Shown: piece by piece, positions 14,024 through 21,267 of the stretch
How the letters are laid out: every line of letters begins with the position of its first letter
Numbering within the stretch: the stretch's first letter is position 1
From: Acholeplasmataceae bacterium
Lineage (GTDB): Bacteria; Bacillota_I; Bacilli_A; ML615J-28; CAG-698
NCBI GenBank assembly: GCA_012839485.1
Contig: DUNF01000063.1
Span: 1 to 26,527, forward strand
Length of the DNA stretch: 26,527 bases
Reading direction: 5' to 3'
Translations under genes and position numbers: made by a program
The notes under the pieces: generated by a model
What the model saw: the letters and a program-made list of their open reading frames with translations, nothing else
Database searches by the model: none
What the model was told of the DNA's origin: nothing

Positions 14024-15418
14024 CTACTGTTTTTCACCTTGAATTTTATGAGTTAGATACAAAGCATCTTGCTTTATACCTTTGTTTTGTTTCATGTCTT
14101 TTTCAATCTTGTCTATAGAATAAGATATAGTGGCATGATCTCTATTTCCAAAATAACTTCCGATTTGTTTTAAAGGTAAGTCATAAAGAGTTCTAATTAA
14201 ATAAACAGCCATTTGTCTTGCAAAAACTATTTTAGCTTTTCTAGAACCAGACTCTAATTCAGGAATCGAAACTTGATAATAGCTAGCTACAGCTTCTTTA
14301 ATATCTCTTACTTTAACATCAGCCGGAGCCCCTTCTTTATCTAAACCTTCAACAAGTGGTTTTAGTATAGGATAAACATTTTCTTTAGTGAATGGTAAGT
14401 TGCCTGATACGCAATACCAAATATATCTACTTAAAGCTCCTTCTAATTCTCTAACATTGCGATCTTCATAAATTTCTGCAATCAACTCTAATACCTCAAG
14501 AGGAACGTCCTCCGGATTTGGGATATGAGTTGGAAGTTTCTTTTGTAAGATACCTAATCTTAGTTGTTTATCAGGTTTTTTGATATCTACAGCTAAACCA
14601 TAGCTTAATCTACTCTTTAGTCTATCCATAAAGTTTTGAAGCTGATTGGCTGGTCTATCTGAAGTAACTACCATTTTTTTCTTTTCTGTATATAAAAGCT
14701 CAAACAATTTGAAAAATTCTTCTTGAGTTTTAGTCTTTTGTTCTAGAAACTGTATATCATCCACTAAAAGTACATCTGCAGATTGATAATAATCGTAAAA
14801 CTTTTGAAAAGCTTTTGGATCTTTGCTACTAGATGCAGTAAAGTAATCTTGGGCATATTGTTGGGCTGTAGTATAGACTACATTAGTATCTGGTTTGATT
14901 TGTAAGATTTCGTTACCAACAGCAAACATAAGATGTGTTTTTCCTAATCCTACCCCACCAAAAATATAAAGAGGATTTAAAACAGGAATTGGATCGTTTG
15001 CTACTTTAGTTGCGGCAAGAAAAGCAAACCTATTACTTTCTCCAATAACAAAGTTATAGAAGGAATATTCAGGTAGTAAAGATCGCGGCTTTTTGCTATT
15101 ATCGATATCTGTTTGTGTAGTATTTACTAAATCTACTTTATTTTTTTGTTCTTCTGCTTCTTTTCGATCAATAAAAGCAAAATGGCAACCAAAATTATTT
15201 AAAGCAAATTCATTGATCCCATTTTTATAAAATTTATCAATTCTAAATTTTGTAAAAATACTATCGACGATAATCCAAATTGTACTATCTTTAACTTTAA
15301 ACACTTCTTTAGTGTTAGAAAACAAGTCGTTGTAAGAAATGTCGTCAATTTGGTTTTTTAAATGTTCGATTGTTTTTTGCCAAATATCTAAAGCATTTTC
15401 TACATTTAAATTATTCAT
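14024..15418 (-). CDS. dnaA: Chromosomal replication initiator protein DnaA
   Basis: This 464-residue protein recognises DnaA boxes and unwinds the origin. Domain I lies at about 1-85 and a linker at about 86-115. The AAA+ domain has Walker A GGVGLGKT (154-161) and Walker B LLVDDIQF (217-224). The C-terminal helix-turn-helix carries the signature segment 400-435 with RDHATIS (426-432). The frame stays open to 15469, but AAGGAG lies 6 nt before the ATG at 15418, and MNNLNVENALDIW is a typical DnaA start. Homologues often have RDHSTV or RDHTTV here; RDHATI is a mild variant. It is transcribed with dnaN. Confidence 0.96.
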   Translation of the reverse strand: MNNLNVENALDIWQKTIEHLKNQIDDISYNDLFSNTKEVFKVKDSTIWIIVDSIFTKFRIDKFYKNGINEFALNNFGCHFAFIDRKEAEEQKNKVDLVNTTQTDIDNSKKPRSLLPEYSFYNFVIGESNRFAFLAATKVANDPIPVLNPLYIFGGVGLGKTHLMFAVGNEILQIKPDTNVVYTTAQQYAQDYFTASSSKDPKAFQKFYDYYQSADVLLVDDIQFLEQKTKTQEEFFKLFELLYTEKKKMVVTSDRPANQLQNFMDRLKSRLSYGLAVDIKKPDKQLRLGILQKKLPTHIPNPEDVPLEVLELIAEIYEDRNVRELEGALSRYIWYCVSGNLPFTKENVYPILKPLVEGLDKEGAPADVKVRDIKEAVASYYQVSIPELESGSRKAKIVFARQMAVYLIRTLYDLPLKQIGSYFGNRDHATISYSIDKIEKDMKQNKGIKQDALYLTHKIQGEKQ

Positions 15419-15575
15419 ACCAAACTCCTTCCCATATATGATACCATAAAAAGAAGGAATAATAAACATAAAAATTAAATAATTTTTTATCTACTTTTCC
15501 ACAGTGCAAAAAGTAAGGAAAACTTTTTAAAAAAGAATAAACAATTTATCAATGTTGAAATGTTAACTATAAGGA
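15419..15575. other. Candidate oriC segment upstream of dnaA
   Basis: This spacer separates divergent dnaA and the nuclease operon. It holds one DnaA box that matches TTWTNCACA (TTTTCCACA at 15495-15503) and an AT-only stretch around 15470-15490. A possible extended -10 for dnaA (TGGTATCAT on the minus strand, TATCAT at 15443-15438) lies 20 bp before the start codon. Minus-strand genes on the left and plus-strand genes on the right make this the expected leading-strand switch. The box is single, so the origin is poorer in boxes than in Bacillus. Confidence 0.5.
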
Positions 15576-15604
15576 TTGGAAAAAAAGCAAAAAAATGATA
15601 TAAT
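15576..15604 (+). promoter_or_regulatory. Promoter of the endonuclease I operon
   Basis: TTGGAA (15576-15581), a 17-bp spacer, then an extended -10 TGATATAAT (TATAAT at 15599-15604). The start codon is 18 bp downstream, with GAGGTG between. Confidence 0.7.
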
Positions 15605-15622
15605 GAATAAAGAGGTGAACTC

Positions 15623-16849
15623 ATGACTAAAAGAGAAAATAAAGTCAAAGAAGTAAAAAAAATTACTAAAAAGATATCTTCTTTATCTTTGAAAGGGATA
15701 ATTTCAGCTGTTTTAGTTTTATTAATCTCCCTATTGTTGGTAGGGTGTTTCAGAAACCCGCATATTGTTAAAGACATAAAAGTTAGAATTGATAAATATA
15801 ATTTAAATAAAAATTCTAGTCAAATGATAGTATATGAAATAGTTCCTGAAACTGCTGCCCCATATAATAAAGTTATTTTTATATCAAGCAACCCAGAAGT
15901 TCTTGTGGTTGATCAAGATGGAAAAATGACTGCTCTTAAAGAAGGGGAAACAATAGTTACAATTACTGCTGGTAAGATATCTAAAACGTATAAAATTACC
16001 GTTTTTTTCCTTGAGATAGATGACGAAACGGAAGAGCCAGAAAGCGATGGATTTTATATGTATGTCGAAGAAGCTGAAGGAACTTATTATGCTTCTGCTA
16101 ATGGTATGGAGGGAGCGGATTTAAAAACAGAACTTAATCGCATATTAAGAGATGGTTTTACACCGCGATCATATGGAGATGCTAGAGAGATTTTAGGTAG
16201 AGCAGATGCTGATCTAGAAGATCCTACAAAAGTTTGGACAATTTATAGTGGAGCAAAAATTAATGCAACTTGGGATGGTAAAAGTTGGACAAGAGAACAT
16301 GTTTGGCCTTTTTCTCGCCTAGGAACAGGAACTAGTAATATTGGTAATAGTACTAGAAACCAAGCTAGTGATTTACACAATTTAAGAGCTATTGTTCAAA
16401 GTGTCAATTCATCAAGAGGAAACGCATATTTTACAAACCCAATTACAGAAACTACAACTTATTGCGCCGTTACTTCTAACTCTTGGTTTCCTGGTGATGA
16501 TCATAAGGGTGACGTTGCCAGAATTCTGCTTTATATGGATGTAATGTATGAAGAATTAAGTTTAGTTGAAACAGGAGCAGAATTACTAACTGGCGAAACA
16601 TATCAATTATCTGGAGCTAAGATGGGCTTATTACCTATATTATTAGAATGGCATCGTCAAGATCCAGTTGATGATTTTGAAATTCAAAGAAACGATATTA
16701 TTTACGAAGAACAAAAGAATCGCAATCCATTTATCGACAAACCAGAATACGTTCACTTAATTTGGGAAGGCAAAACCATTAATGATTTAGTAAAATTATG
16801 GTTTAAGCCTATCTACTATTATAAGGAAGAATATACATATGTGTTTTAG
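15623..16849 (+). CDS. Endonuclease I family lipoprotein with a Big2-like domain
   Basis: This 408-residue predicted surface nuclease has a basic N-terminus, a hydrophobic segment (25-41) and a lipobox LLVGC, with Cys42 as the lipidated residue. A Big2-like beta domain follows (about 50-128; SSNPEVLVVDQDGKMTALKE and EGETIVTITAG are typical). The catalytic endonuclease I (His-Me finger) domain carries WTREHVWPFSR (222-232), SDLHNLR (249-255), GDVARILLYMDVMY (296-309) and NRNPFIDKPEYVHLIW (366-381). Such enzymes cut DNA or RNA without strong specificity, and a membrane-anchored form would suit nucleic-acid scavenging (inference). The next gene overlaps its end by 11 bp. Its place between dnaA and rpmH is unusual. 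Confidence 0.9.
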   Translation: MTKRENKVKEVKKITKKISSLSLKGIISAVLVLLISLLLVGCFRNPHIVKDIKVRIDKYNLNKNSSQMIVYEIVPETAAPYNKVIFISSNPEVLVVDQDGKMTALKEGETIVTITAGKISKTYKITVFFLEIDDETEEPESDGFYMYVEEAEGTYYASANGMEGADLKTELNRILRDGFTPRSYGDAREILGRADADLEDPTKVWTIYSGAKINATWDGKSWTREHVWPFSRLGTGTSNIGNSTRNQASDLHNLRAIVQSVNSSRGNAYFTNPITETTTYCAVTSNSWFPGDDHKGDVARILLYMDVMYEELSLVETGAELLTGETYQLSGAKMGLLPILLEWHRQDPVDDFEIQRNDIIYEEQKNRNPFIDKPEYVHLIWEGKTINDLVKLWFKPIYYYKEEYTYVF

Positions 16850-17312
16850 AAAAAAGAAAGAAATAATCTTAGAATCAGGTTATTACTATATAGGTGATCT
16901 TTATTATACTATTACTGGGAAACCCGCTAGTAAAAAATTGGAAGAAAAACTATTAAAGAAATTTTATAAGAAAAATAAACAATTAGCAAAATTAAAAAAA
17001 ATTAAATGTCAAGGAATTAAATTATATGCTTTTTCTCCAAACAATAATTTATTATTATATTCAAAAAAAGAAGTTATTAACGAAATAGTTTTAGAGACAA
17101 AAGTCATTTGCATTTTAAACTTAACTAAATATGGCAAACACAAGCTATTTCCTTTTTCTGCTTTAAGTACAGAGAACTTTCCTAACTCAGGATTTATTTA
17201 TTTAAATGAAGATACTACTGTTGCAGAAAAAGAAAATGGTGATATAATTATAGGTAACTATATTCTTAAAGAAAAAGCAAAAAGAAGAACGAGAAGGAAG
17301 AAAAAAGAATGA
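16839..17312 (+). CDS. Unknown basic protein in the nuclease operon
   Basis: This 157-residue protein overlaps the nuclease gene by 11 bp and the next gene by 4 bp (ATGA), so it is surely translated in the same operon. AAGGAAG lies about 9 nt before the ATG. It is rich in Lys and Tyr, has no hydrophobic segment long enough for a membrane helix and no signal peptide, and ends in a basic cluster (KRRTRRKKKE). The middle (LYAFSPNNNLLLYSKKE) looks beta-rich. I do not recognise a family. A cytoplasmic or nucleic-acid-associated role is possible, but nothing shows it. Confidence 0.7.
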   Translation: MCFRKKKEIILESGYYYIGDLYYTITGKPASKKLEEKLLKKFYKKNKQLAKLKKIKCQGIKLYAFSPNNNLLLYSKKEVINEIVLETKVICILNLTKYGKHKLFPFSALSTENFPNSGFIYLNEDTTVAEKENGDIIIGNYILKEKAKRRTRRKKKE

Positions 17313-18205
17313 AAGTAATTAAGTTCCCAGAAAAATTAAACAACTTTACAATTTTAGCAATCTTAATGCTTTATGCCGTTGCGGCGGTAGTGCTTGGTTA
17401 TTTCGCTACACAAAACAAAGAAATTGTTACTGCTACCTCTTATGCAGAACATGTGGAAAACGAAAAAGGCTATTTTAACTTTATAAAAATAAGCAATAGA
17501 CTTGCTAAAGAAGAAAATGTGGAAGGAAATCCTTTAACTAATCGTTATTATATTACTGGCTATGTAAGGGGAACATCAGAAATAAAAGTAGATCTATTTA
17601 AAGCAAGCTATAATGTATCTTATGTTGATGGTAAAACTTATTATTTTTCTACTCTAGATAGCTTTAGTCATACTAATAGTTTTGTGATGGCTTCGAACAG
17701 CAAAGGAGCAGACTTAGAAACATTTACTTCTATCATCCATTTTTATGATGATGTTGAAGACGAAAACGGCGGCACAACAAAAGAAGAGTATGTTTATAGA
17801 TTTACAGAACCTATGTTAACTTTTGATAAAAAAGAGAAAATTACTGATTTAGAAACAGTAAAAGATATCTTTTTATTAGACTTTATTCCTAAGAAAAAAA
17901 CTGGGAAAACAGATTATTATTTTAACTTAGATTTTAGATCTAAAGTTGAAAATTATGAATTTGATATCCAAGGGTTTGTAAAGACTGATAAGGGCGAAAT
18001 TTTCACAACAGTAGGCTTATATCATTTTGAGGGAAACTACTACGGAGAAGATGTAATTAATGCTCATGTATTAGAAAATGAATATATTACCGAAGTAACT
18101 CATCCAAAGACTTTATATTTTAAAGTAAAATATTATGATAAGATAAGTAAGGAAACAAATTATTATCTTTTTGAAATGCCGTTTCCTGCAGATTTTTATC
18201 AATAA
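17309..18205 (+). CDS. Unknown single-pass membrane-anchored protein
   Basis: This 298-residue protein has one hydrophobic N-terminal segment (about 13-32, FTILAILMLYAVAAVVLGYF). A long soluble, probably extracellular part rich in beta-strand patterns and aromatic residues follows. No lipobox, catalytic motif or known domain is visible. It is the third gene of the nuclease operon, with an ATGA overlap to the preceding gene. No terminator follows, so some transcripts may read on into rpmH. Association with a surface nuclease suggests an envelope role (inference only). Confidence 0.72.
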   Translation: MKVIKFPEKLNNFTILAILMLYAVAAVVLGYFATQNKEIVTATSYAEHVENEKGYFNFIKISNRLAKEENVEGNPLTNRYYITGYVRGTSEIKVDLFKASYNVSYVDGKTYYFSTLDSFSHTNSFVMASNSKGADLETFTSIIHFYDDVEDENGGTTKEEYVYRFTEPMLTFDKKEKITDLETVKDIFLLDFIPKKKTGKTDYYFNLDFRSKVENYEFDIQGFVKTDKGEIFTTVGLYHFEGNYYGEDVINAHVLENEYITEVTHPKTLYFKVKYYDKISKETNYYLFEMPFPADFYQ

Positions 18206-18239
18206 AAAAAGTGAGTAAAAAATTAATTTTAGAAAATAA

Positions 18240-18268
18240 TTGACAATCGCCGAGAATTTGTATATAAT
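18240..18268 (+). promoter_or_regulatory. Strong sigma-A promoter of rpmH
   Basis: TTGACA (18240-18245), a 17-bp spacer and TATAAT (18263-18268). Both hexamers are perfect. It is the best consensus promoter I find in the window. Confidence 0.9.
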
Positions 18269-18302
18269 AACGAGGCGTGGTTAAAAAACGGGAGGTGAAA
18301 TT

Positions 18303-18440
18303 ATGTCAAAAAGAACATATCAACCTAATAAAAGAAAACGAAGCAAGGTACATGGATTTCGTGCTCGTATGTCAACTGTTGGAGGACAAAGAGTTTTAGC
18401 TAGCAGAAGACGTAAAGGCAGAAAAAAATTATCTGCATAA
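18303..18440 (+). CDS. rpmH: 50S ribosomal protein L34
   Basis: A 45-residue, highly basic protein with the standard L34 sequence: it starts MSKRTYQPNKRKR, then KVHGFRARM, and ends RRRKGRKKLSA. It is part of the large ribosomal subunit. GGGAGGTG lies just before the ATG, and a consensus promoter lies 35 bp upstream. rnpA follows after a terminator-like hairpin, as in most bacteria. Confidence 0.97.
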   Translation: MSKRTYQPNKRKRSKVHGFRARMSTVGGQRVLASRRRKGRKKLSA

Positions 18441-18451
18441 ATAAACTCTAC

Positions 18452-18487
18452 GACCACTTTTGTCATTTTAACGCAAGTGGTCTTTTT
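18452..18487 (+). terminator. Terminator or attenuator between rpmH and rnpA
   Basis: An 8-bp stem GACCACTT (18452-18459) / AAGTGGTC (18475-18482) with a 15-nt loop is followed by five T residues. No clear promoter lies between it and rnpA, so it probably works as a partial terminator that sets L34 above RNase P protein (inference). Confidence 0.7.
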
Positions 18488-18508
18488 ATTTATTGATAGA
18501 GGTGTAAA

Positions 18509-18880
18509 ATGAATCGTAAATATAGTTTAAAGAAAAATCATGATATTAAAGAATTACTGCAGAAAAAACAATCCGTTGGTAATAAATACTATGTGATCTA
18601 CTATGATTATATAGAAAGAAAAACCCCTCTTATAGCTTTGTCTGTTTCTAGAAAAGTAGGCAACGCAGTTGAAAGAAATTATGAAAAAAGAGTTGTTCGT
18701 GAAATTATTAGGCCGCTTTTAGAAACAATTGAAAATTATAAGATGTTAATTGTAATTAAAGACAAAAGCAAAGAATTAAGTTATGTAGAAAAAGAAGAAA
18801 ATATTAATTATTTAATTAAAAAAATGAAAACACAAAAGGAGACTATTAATGAGAAAAATCTTAAACAACAAAACAGTTAA
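18509..18880 (+). CDS. rnpA: Ribonuclease P protein component
   Basis: This 123-residue protein binds RNase P RNA and helps it trim pre-tRNA 5' leaders. The conserved RNR motif region reads VGNAVERNYEKRVVREI, and the N-terminus (KKNHDIKELLQKKQSVGNKYYVIYY) is typical. The RBS is GAGGTG. Its last 32 bp overlap the start of yidC, so the tail ENINYLIKKMKTQKETINEKNLKQQNS is partly constrained by the next frame. Confidence 0.94.
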   Translation: MNRKYSLKKNHDIKELLQKKQSVGNKYYVIYYDYIERKTPLIALSVSRKVGNAVERNYEKRVVREIIRPLLETIENYKMLIVIKDKSKELSYVEKEENINYLIKKMKTQKETINEKNLKQQNS

Positions 18881-19799
18881 GATGATAGGGGCTATTGTTT
18901 TAGTTTTATTTGTAGCATTGATACTAACTGGGTGTGGTTGTTCGGGACAACCGACAGAAGGCGGGGTACCTGCTCCAGATCCAATTGTAGGTTTTAAGAG
19001 TTTTTGGGATCTATTTGTTTGGCCAATGGCTGCTATAATGTGGGTTGTTGGTAAAGTTATGGGTGGCAATTATGGGCTTACGATTATTTTTACTACTATT
19101 TTAGTAAGAACTGCGGCATGGCCAATCTATACAAAAACAAACGACATGTCTTTAAAGACAAAACTTATGGCACCAGAAATGGAAAAACTAGAAGCAAAAT
19201 ATGCAGGTAAAGACGACAAAGAATCTCAACAAAGAAAACAAATGGAAATGATGCAACTATACAAGAAGTATGGTATTGGTATTGGTGGATGTTTATTGCC
19301 ATTCCTTCAAATGCCTTTATTCTTAGGGTTCTTCCAAGCATTAAGGAGAATACCAGACACATTAGGAGCTGAATATCCACTAGATTTTACTTTTTTAAAA
19401 TCCAACTTTTTAGGATTAAATTTATTTGCAAGTAGGACAACAGCGCCAGAAATGGCAACTAAAATTTGGATATTAGCAATTGCAGTCGGAGTACTTCAAG
19501 TATTATCACAAGTACTAATAATTATTAGACAAAAACTACAAGAAAAGAAAGTATATTCAGACGTACCAGAATATCGCAGACCTCAACAAAATCAACAAAA
19601 CAAATCTCAAAATATGATGATGAACGTTTTTGCTATTGCAATGTCAGTAATGATGGTTGTGTTTGTTTTAAACAATCCAGCAGGTTTAGGTTTATATTGG
19701 TTAGTAGGTAATATCTATACAATGATCCAAGCGCAAATCAGCTATATGTTAACAGAAAAACGATTAGCAAAACTAAAGGAAAAATTCAACAAGGAGTAA
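18849..19799 (+). CDS. yidC: Membrane protein insertase YidC/SpoIIIJ (lipoprotein type)
   Basis: This 316-residue Gram-positive YidC has a lipobox LTGC (Cys29) after a hydrophobic signal. It keeps the groove arginine Arg87 in TTILVRTAAWPI. A charged cytoplasmic loop (about 100-130) and four further membrane segments follow, with the typical GGCLLPFLQMPLFLGFFQAL and NPAGLGLYWLVGN. It inserts membrane proteins alone or with SecYEG. AAGGAG lies 8 nt before the ATG inside rnpA, so the two genes are coupled by a 32-bp overlap. The khpB start follows the stop by 3 bp. Confidence 0.95.
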   Translation: MRKILNNKTVKMIGAIVLVLFVALILTGCGCSGQPTEGGVPAPDPIVGFKSFWDLFVWPMAAIMWVVGKVMGGNYGLTIIFTTILVRTAAWPIYTKTNDMSLKTKLMAPEMEKLEAKYAGKDDKESQQRKQMEMMQLYKKYGIGIGGCLLPFLQMPLFLGFFQALRRIPDTLGAEYPLDFTFLKSNFLGLNLFASRTTAPEMATKIWILAIAVGVLQVLSQVLIIIRQKLQEKKVYSDVPEYRRPQQNQQNKSQNMMMNVFAIAMSVMMVVFVLNNPAGLGLYWLVGNIYTMIQAQISYMLTEKRLAKLKEKFNKE

Positions 19800-19802
19800 A
19801 CG

Positions 19803-20414
19803 ATGGAAAAGAAAACATATGAAGTTAAAAGCATTGAAGAAGCTTATGAACTAGTAAAAGAAGAATTAGGTCTAGATAAAGATCAAGTAAATATCGAAGT
19901 AGTTGAAAAAAAGGGTTTATTTAAAACTAAAATAGTTGTTGAAGTTAGCGAGAAACAAGACCCAGTTAAAATTGGCGAAGAATATTTAAAAGAAATTTTA
20001 AAAGCAAACAACATTAAAGGTATAGTTGAAAAGAAAGTAAGAGACAATCTTATTTACTATAATATAAATGCGGGCGACGATAATGGTTATTTGATCGGTA
20101 GAAGATCTCGTTATCTAATTGCTTTACAAATTTTAGTATCAACAGCTATTTATAATGCAACTAAATCAATGGATATTAATGTAATTGTAGACGTAGCAGA
20201 ATACAAACAAAAAAGAATTGATTATTTAGAAGGTCTAGCAGCTCAACATGCAAGAAGAGTTAAAGAAACTAAAAAACCAATTGCTTTAAGTAATTTAAAT
20301 GCTTATGAAAGAAAAATAGTTCACGACAAAGTTGCAAACCTAAAAGGAGTTACAACACATTCTGAAGGCGAAGGCAAAGATAGACATCTAATTATCGAAC
20401 CAACACGCGATTAA
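19803..20414 (+). CDS. khpB: RNA-binding protein KhpB (Jag/EloR)
   Basis: This 203-residue protein has three domains in order. Jag-N lies at about 1-55 (EVKSIEEAYELVKEELGL, then KKGLFKTK). A type II KH domain lies at about 75-150, with a GRRS loop where GRRG is usual. R3H lies at about 155-203, with LNAYERKIVHDKVANL and SEGEGKDRHLIIEP. With KhpA it binds RNA and affects cell elongation and division in Firmicutes. The RBS (AAGGAG) overlaps the end of yidC, and a terminator follows immediately. Confidence 0.93.
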   Translation: MEKKTYEVKSIEEAYELVKEELGLDKDQVNIEVVEKKGLFKTKIVVEVSEKQDPVKIGEEYLKEILKANNIKGIVEKKVRDNLIYYNINAGDDNGYLIGRRSRYLIALQILVSTAIYNATKSMDINVIVDVAEYKQKRIDYLEGLAAQHARRVKETKKPIALSNLNAYERKIVHDKVANLKGVTTHSEGEGKDRHLIIEPTRD

Positions 20415-20421
20415 TGCAAAC

Positions 20422-20450
20422 AAAAAAACCACATAAATTGTGGTTTTTTT
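20422..20450. terminator. Bidirectional terminator between khpB and fic
   Basis: An 11-bp stem AAAAAACCACA (20423-20433) / TGTGGTTTTTT (20439-20449) has a 5-nt loop. The fic stop codon begins 3 bp further on. Confidence 0.82.
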
Positions 20451-20451
20451 A

Positions 20452-21144
20452 TTATTTAAAATATTTTTCAAAAGAAGCTTCTTCTAATTGAATTAAATAG
20501 TTTATAAAAGTAAGTGTTGTTTTCTTAACTTTGTAATCCTCTAAACATTGAAAATAATTTTCTTTATCTGCAGAAGGAATAATGATCGGTGCAAGTCCAG
20601 AAGCCAACATGTAATAGTTTAATACTAGACGAGCTAATCTACCATTTCCATCTAAGAAAGGATGGATTTTTGAAAGTTGTAAATGACTATAAGCAATTTT
20701 ATTTGTTGGAAGATCAGCACTTTTTAGAACTTCAAAATATTCATCCATACGTGAATATATTTTATAATGTGGTGGTGGTGTATGTTGAGAACCTTGAATA
20801 GAAATATTAAAAGTTCTGTATAAGCCACCATGTTCATCCATTAAAATTGAATGGCAATCTTTAAGTTTTGATTCTGTAAGTGATTCGCCTTTTTTAGCTA
20901 AGTCAACCATAAACAAAAATGCTTTACGATGATTTTCTGCTGTTGTAACTAACTTTTCATCATATTTCGCATGGTTACCTGACAAGATGTTTTTGATATC
21001 TTCTCTAGTAACCGCTCTTCTTTCAAAAGTTAGTGAGTTGTAAACAAGATCAGTAATGAACTCTAAATCAATCTTATCGTATGAAAAACGTTCAGCCGCA
21101 AGCTTTTTAAATGCTTCGTATTTTTCTTGTAAAAATTTTTCCAT
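20452..21144 (-). CDS. Fic domain protein (probable AMP transferase)
   Basis: This 230-residue protein carries the full Fic catalytic motif HPFLDGNGRLAR (161-172) and the flap region GLYRTFNISIQGSQHTPPP (107-125). An N-terminal helix holds SLTFER (37-42). This resembles the autoinhibitory motif (S/T)xxxE(G/N), with the inhibitory Glu41 kept but Arg in place of Gly/Asn. It is thus probably a self-inhibited class II Fic enzyme. Such enzymes usually transfer AMP to proteins; the target is unknown. There is no antitoxin gene beside it. It stands alone on the lagging strand between two convergent/divergent housekeeping operons, with AGGAGG before its ATG. Confidence 0.88.
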   Translation of the reverse strand: MEKFLQEKYEAFKKLAAERFSYDKIDLEFITDLVYNSLTFERRAVTREDIKNILSGNHAKYDEKLVTTAENHRKAFLFMVDLAKKGESLTESKLKDCHSILMDEHGGLYRTFNISIQGSQHTPPPHYKIYSRMDEYFEVLKSADLPTNKIAYSHLQLSKIHPFLDGNGRLARLVLNYYMLASGLAPIIIPSADKENYFQCLEDYKVKKTTLTFINYLIQLEEASFEKYFK

Positions 21145-21171
21145 ATAACCTCCTTAGTTATCTATACTCTA

Positions 21172-21180
21172 ATTATAACA
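21172..21180 (-). promoter_or_regulatory. Extended -10 promoter of fic
   Basis: The minus strand reads TGTTATAAT (21180-21172), an extended -10 with weak -35 support. It sits about 30 bp before the fic start and back-to-back with the mnmE promoter. Confidence 0.5.
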
Positions 21181-21217
21181 CAATAAACGGCAATAATAAA
21201 GCAAAATCCGAAAAAAC

Positions 21218-21246
21218 TTGAAAATAAAATTAAGGTATTGTATAAT
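21218..21246 (+). promoter_or_regulatory. Promoter of mnmE
   Basis: TTGAAA (21218-21223), a 17-bp spacer, then TATAAT (21241-21246). The implied leader is only about 15 nt. This shows that the frame upstream of the ATG at 21268 is promoter rather than coding sequence. Confidence 0.75.
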
Positions 21247-21267
21247 TATTACAATAGGGGAATGCGT

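Noticed and set aside
15419..15469. 17-residue N-terminal extension of DnaA
   Set aside because: It overlaps the likely promoter and RBS, and DnaA proteins normally start at the downstream methionine.
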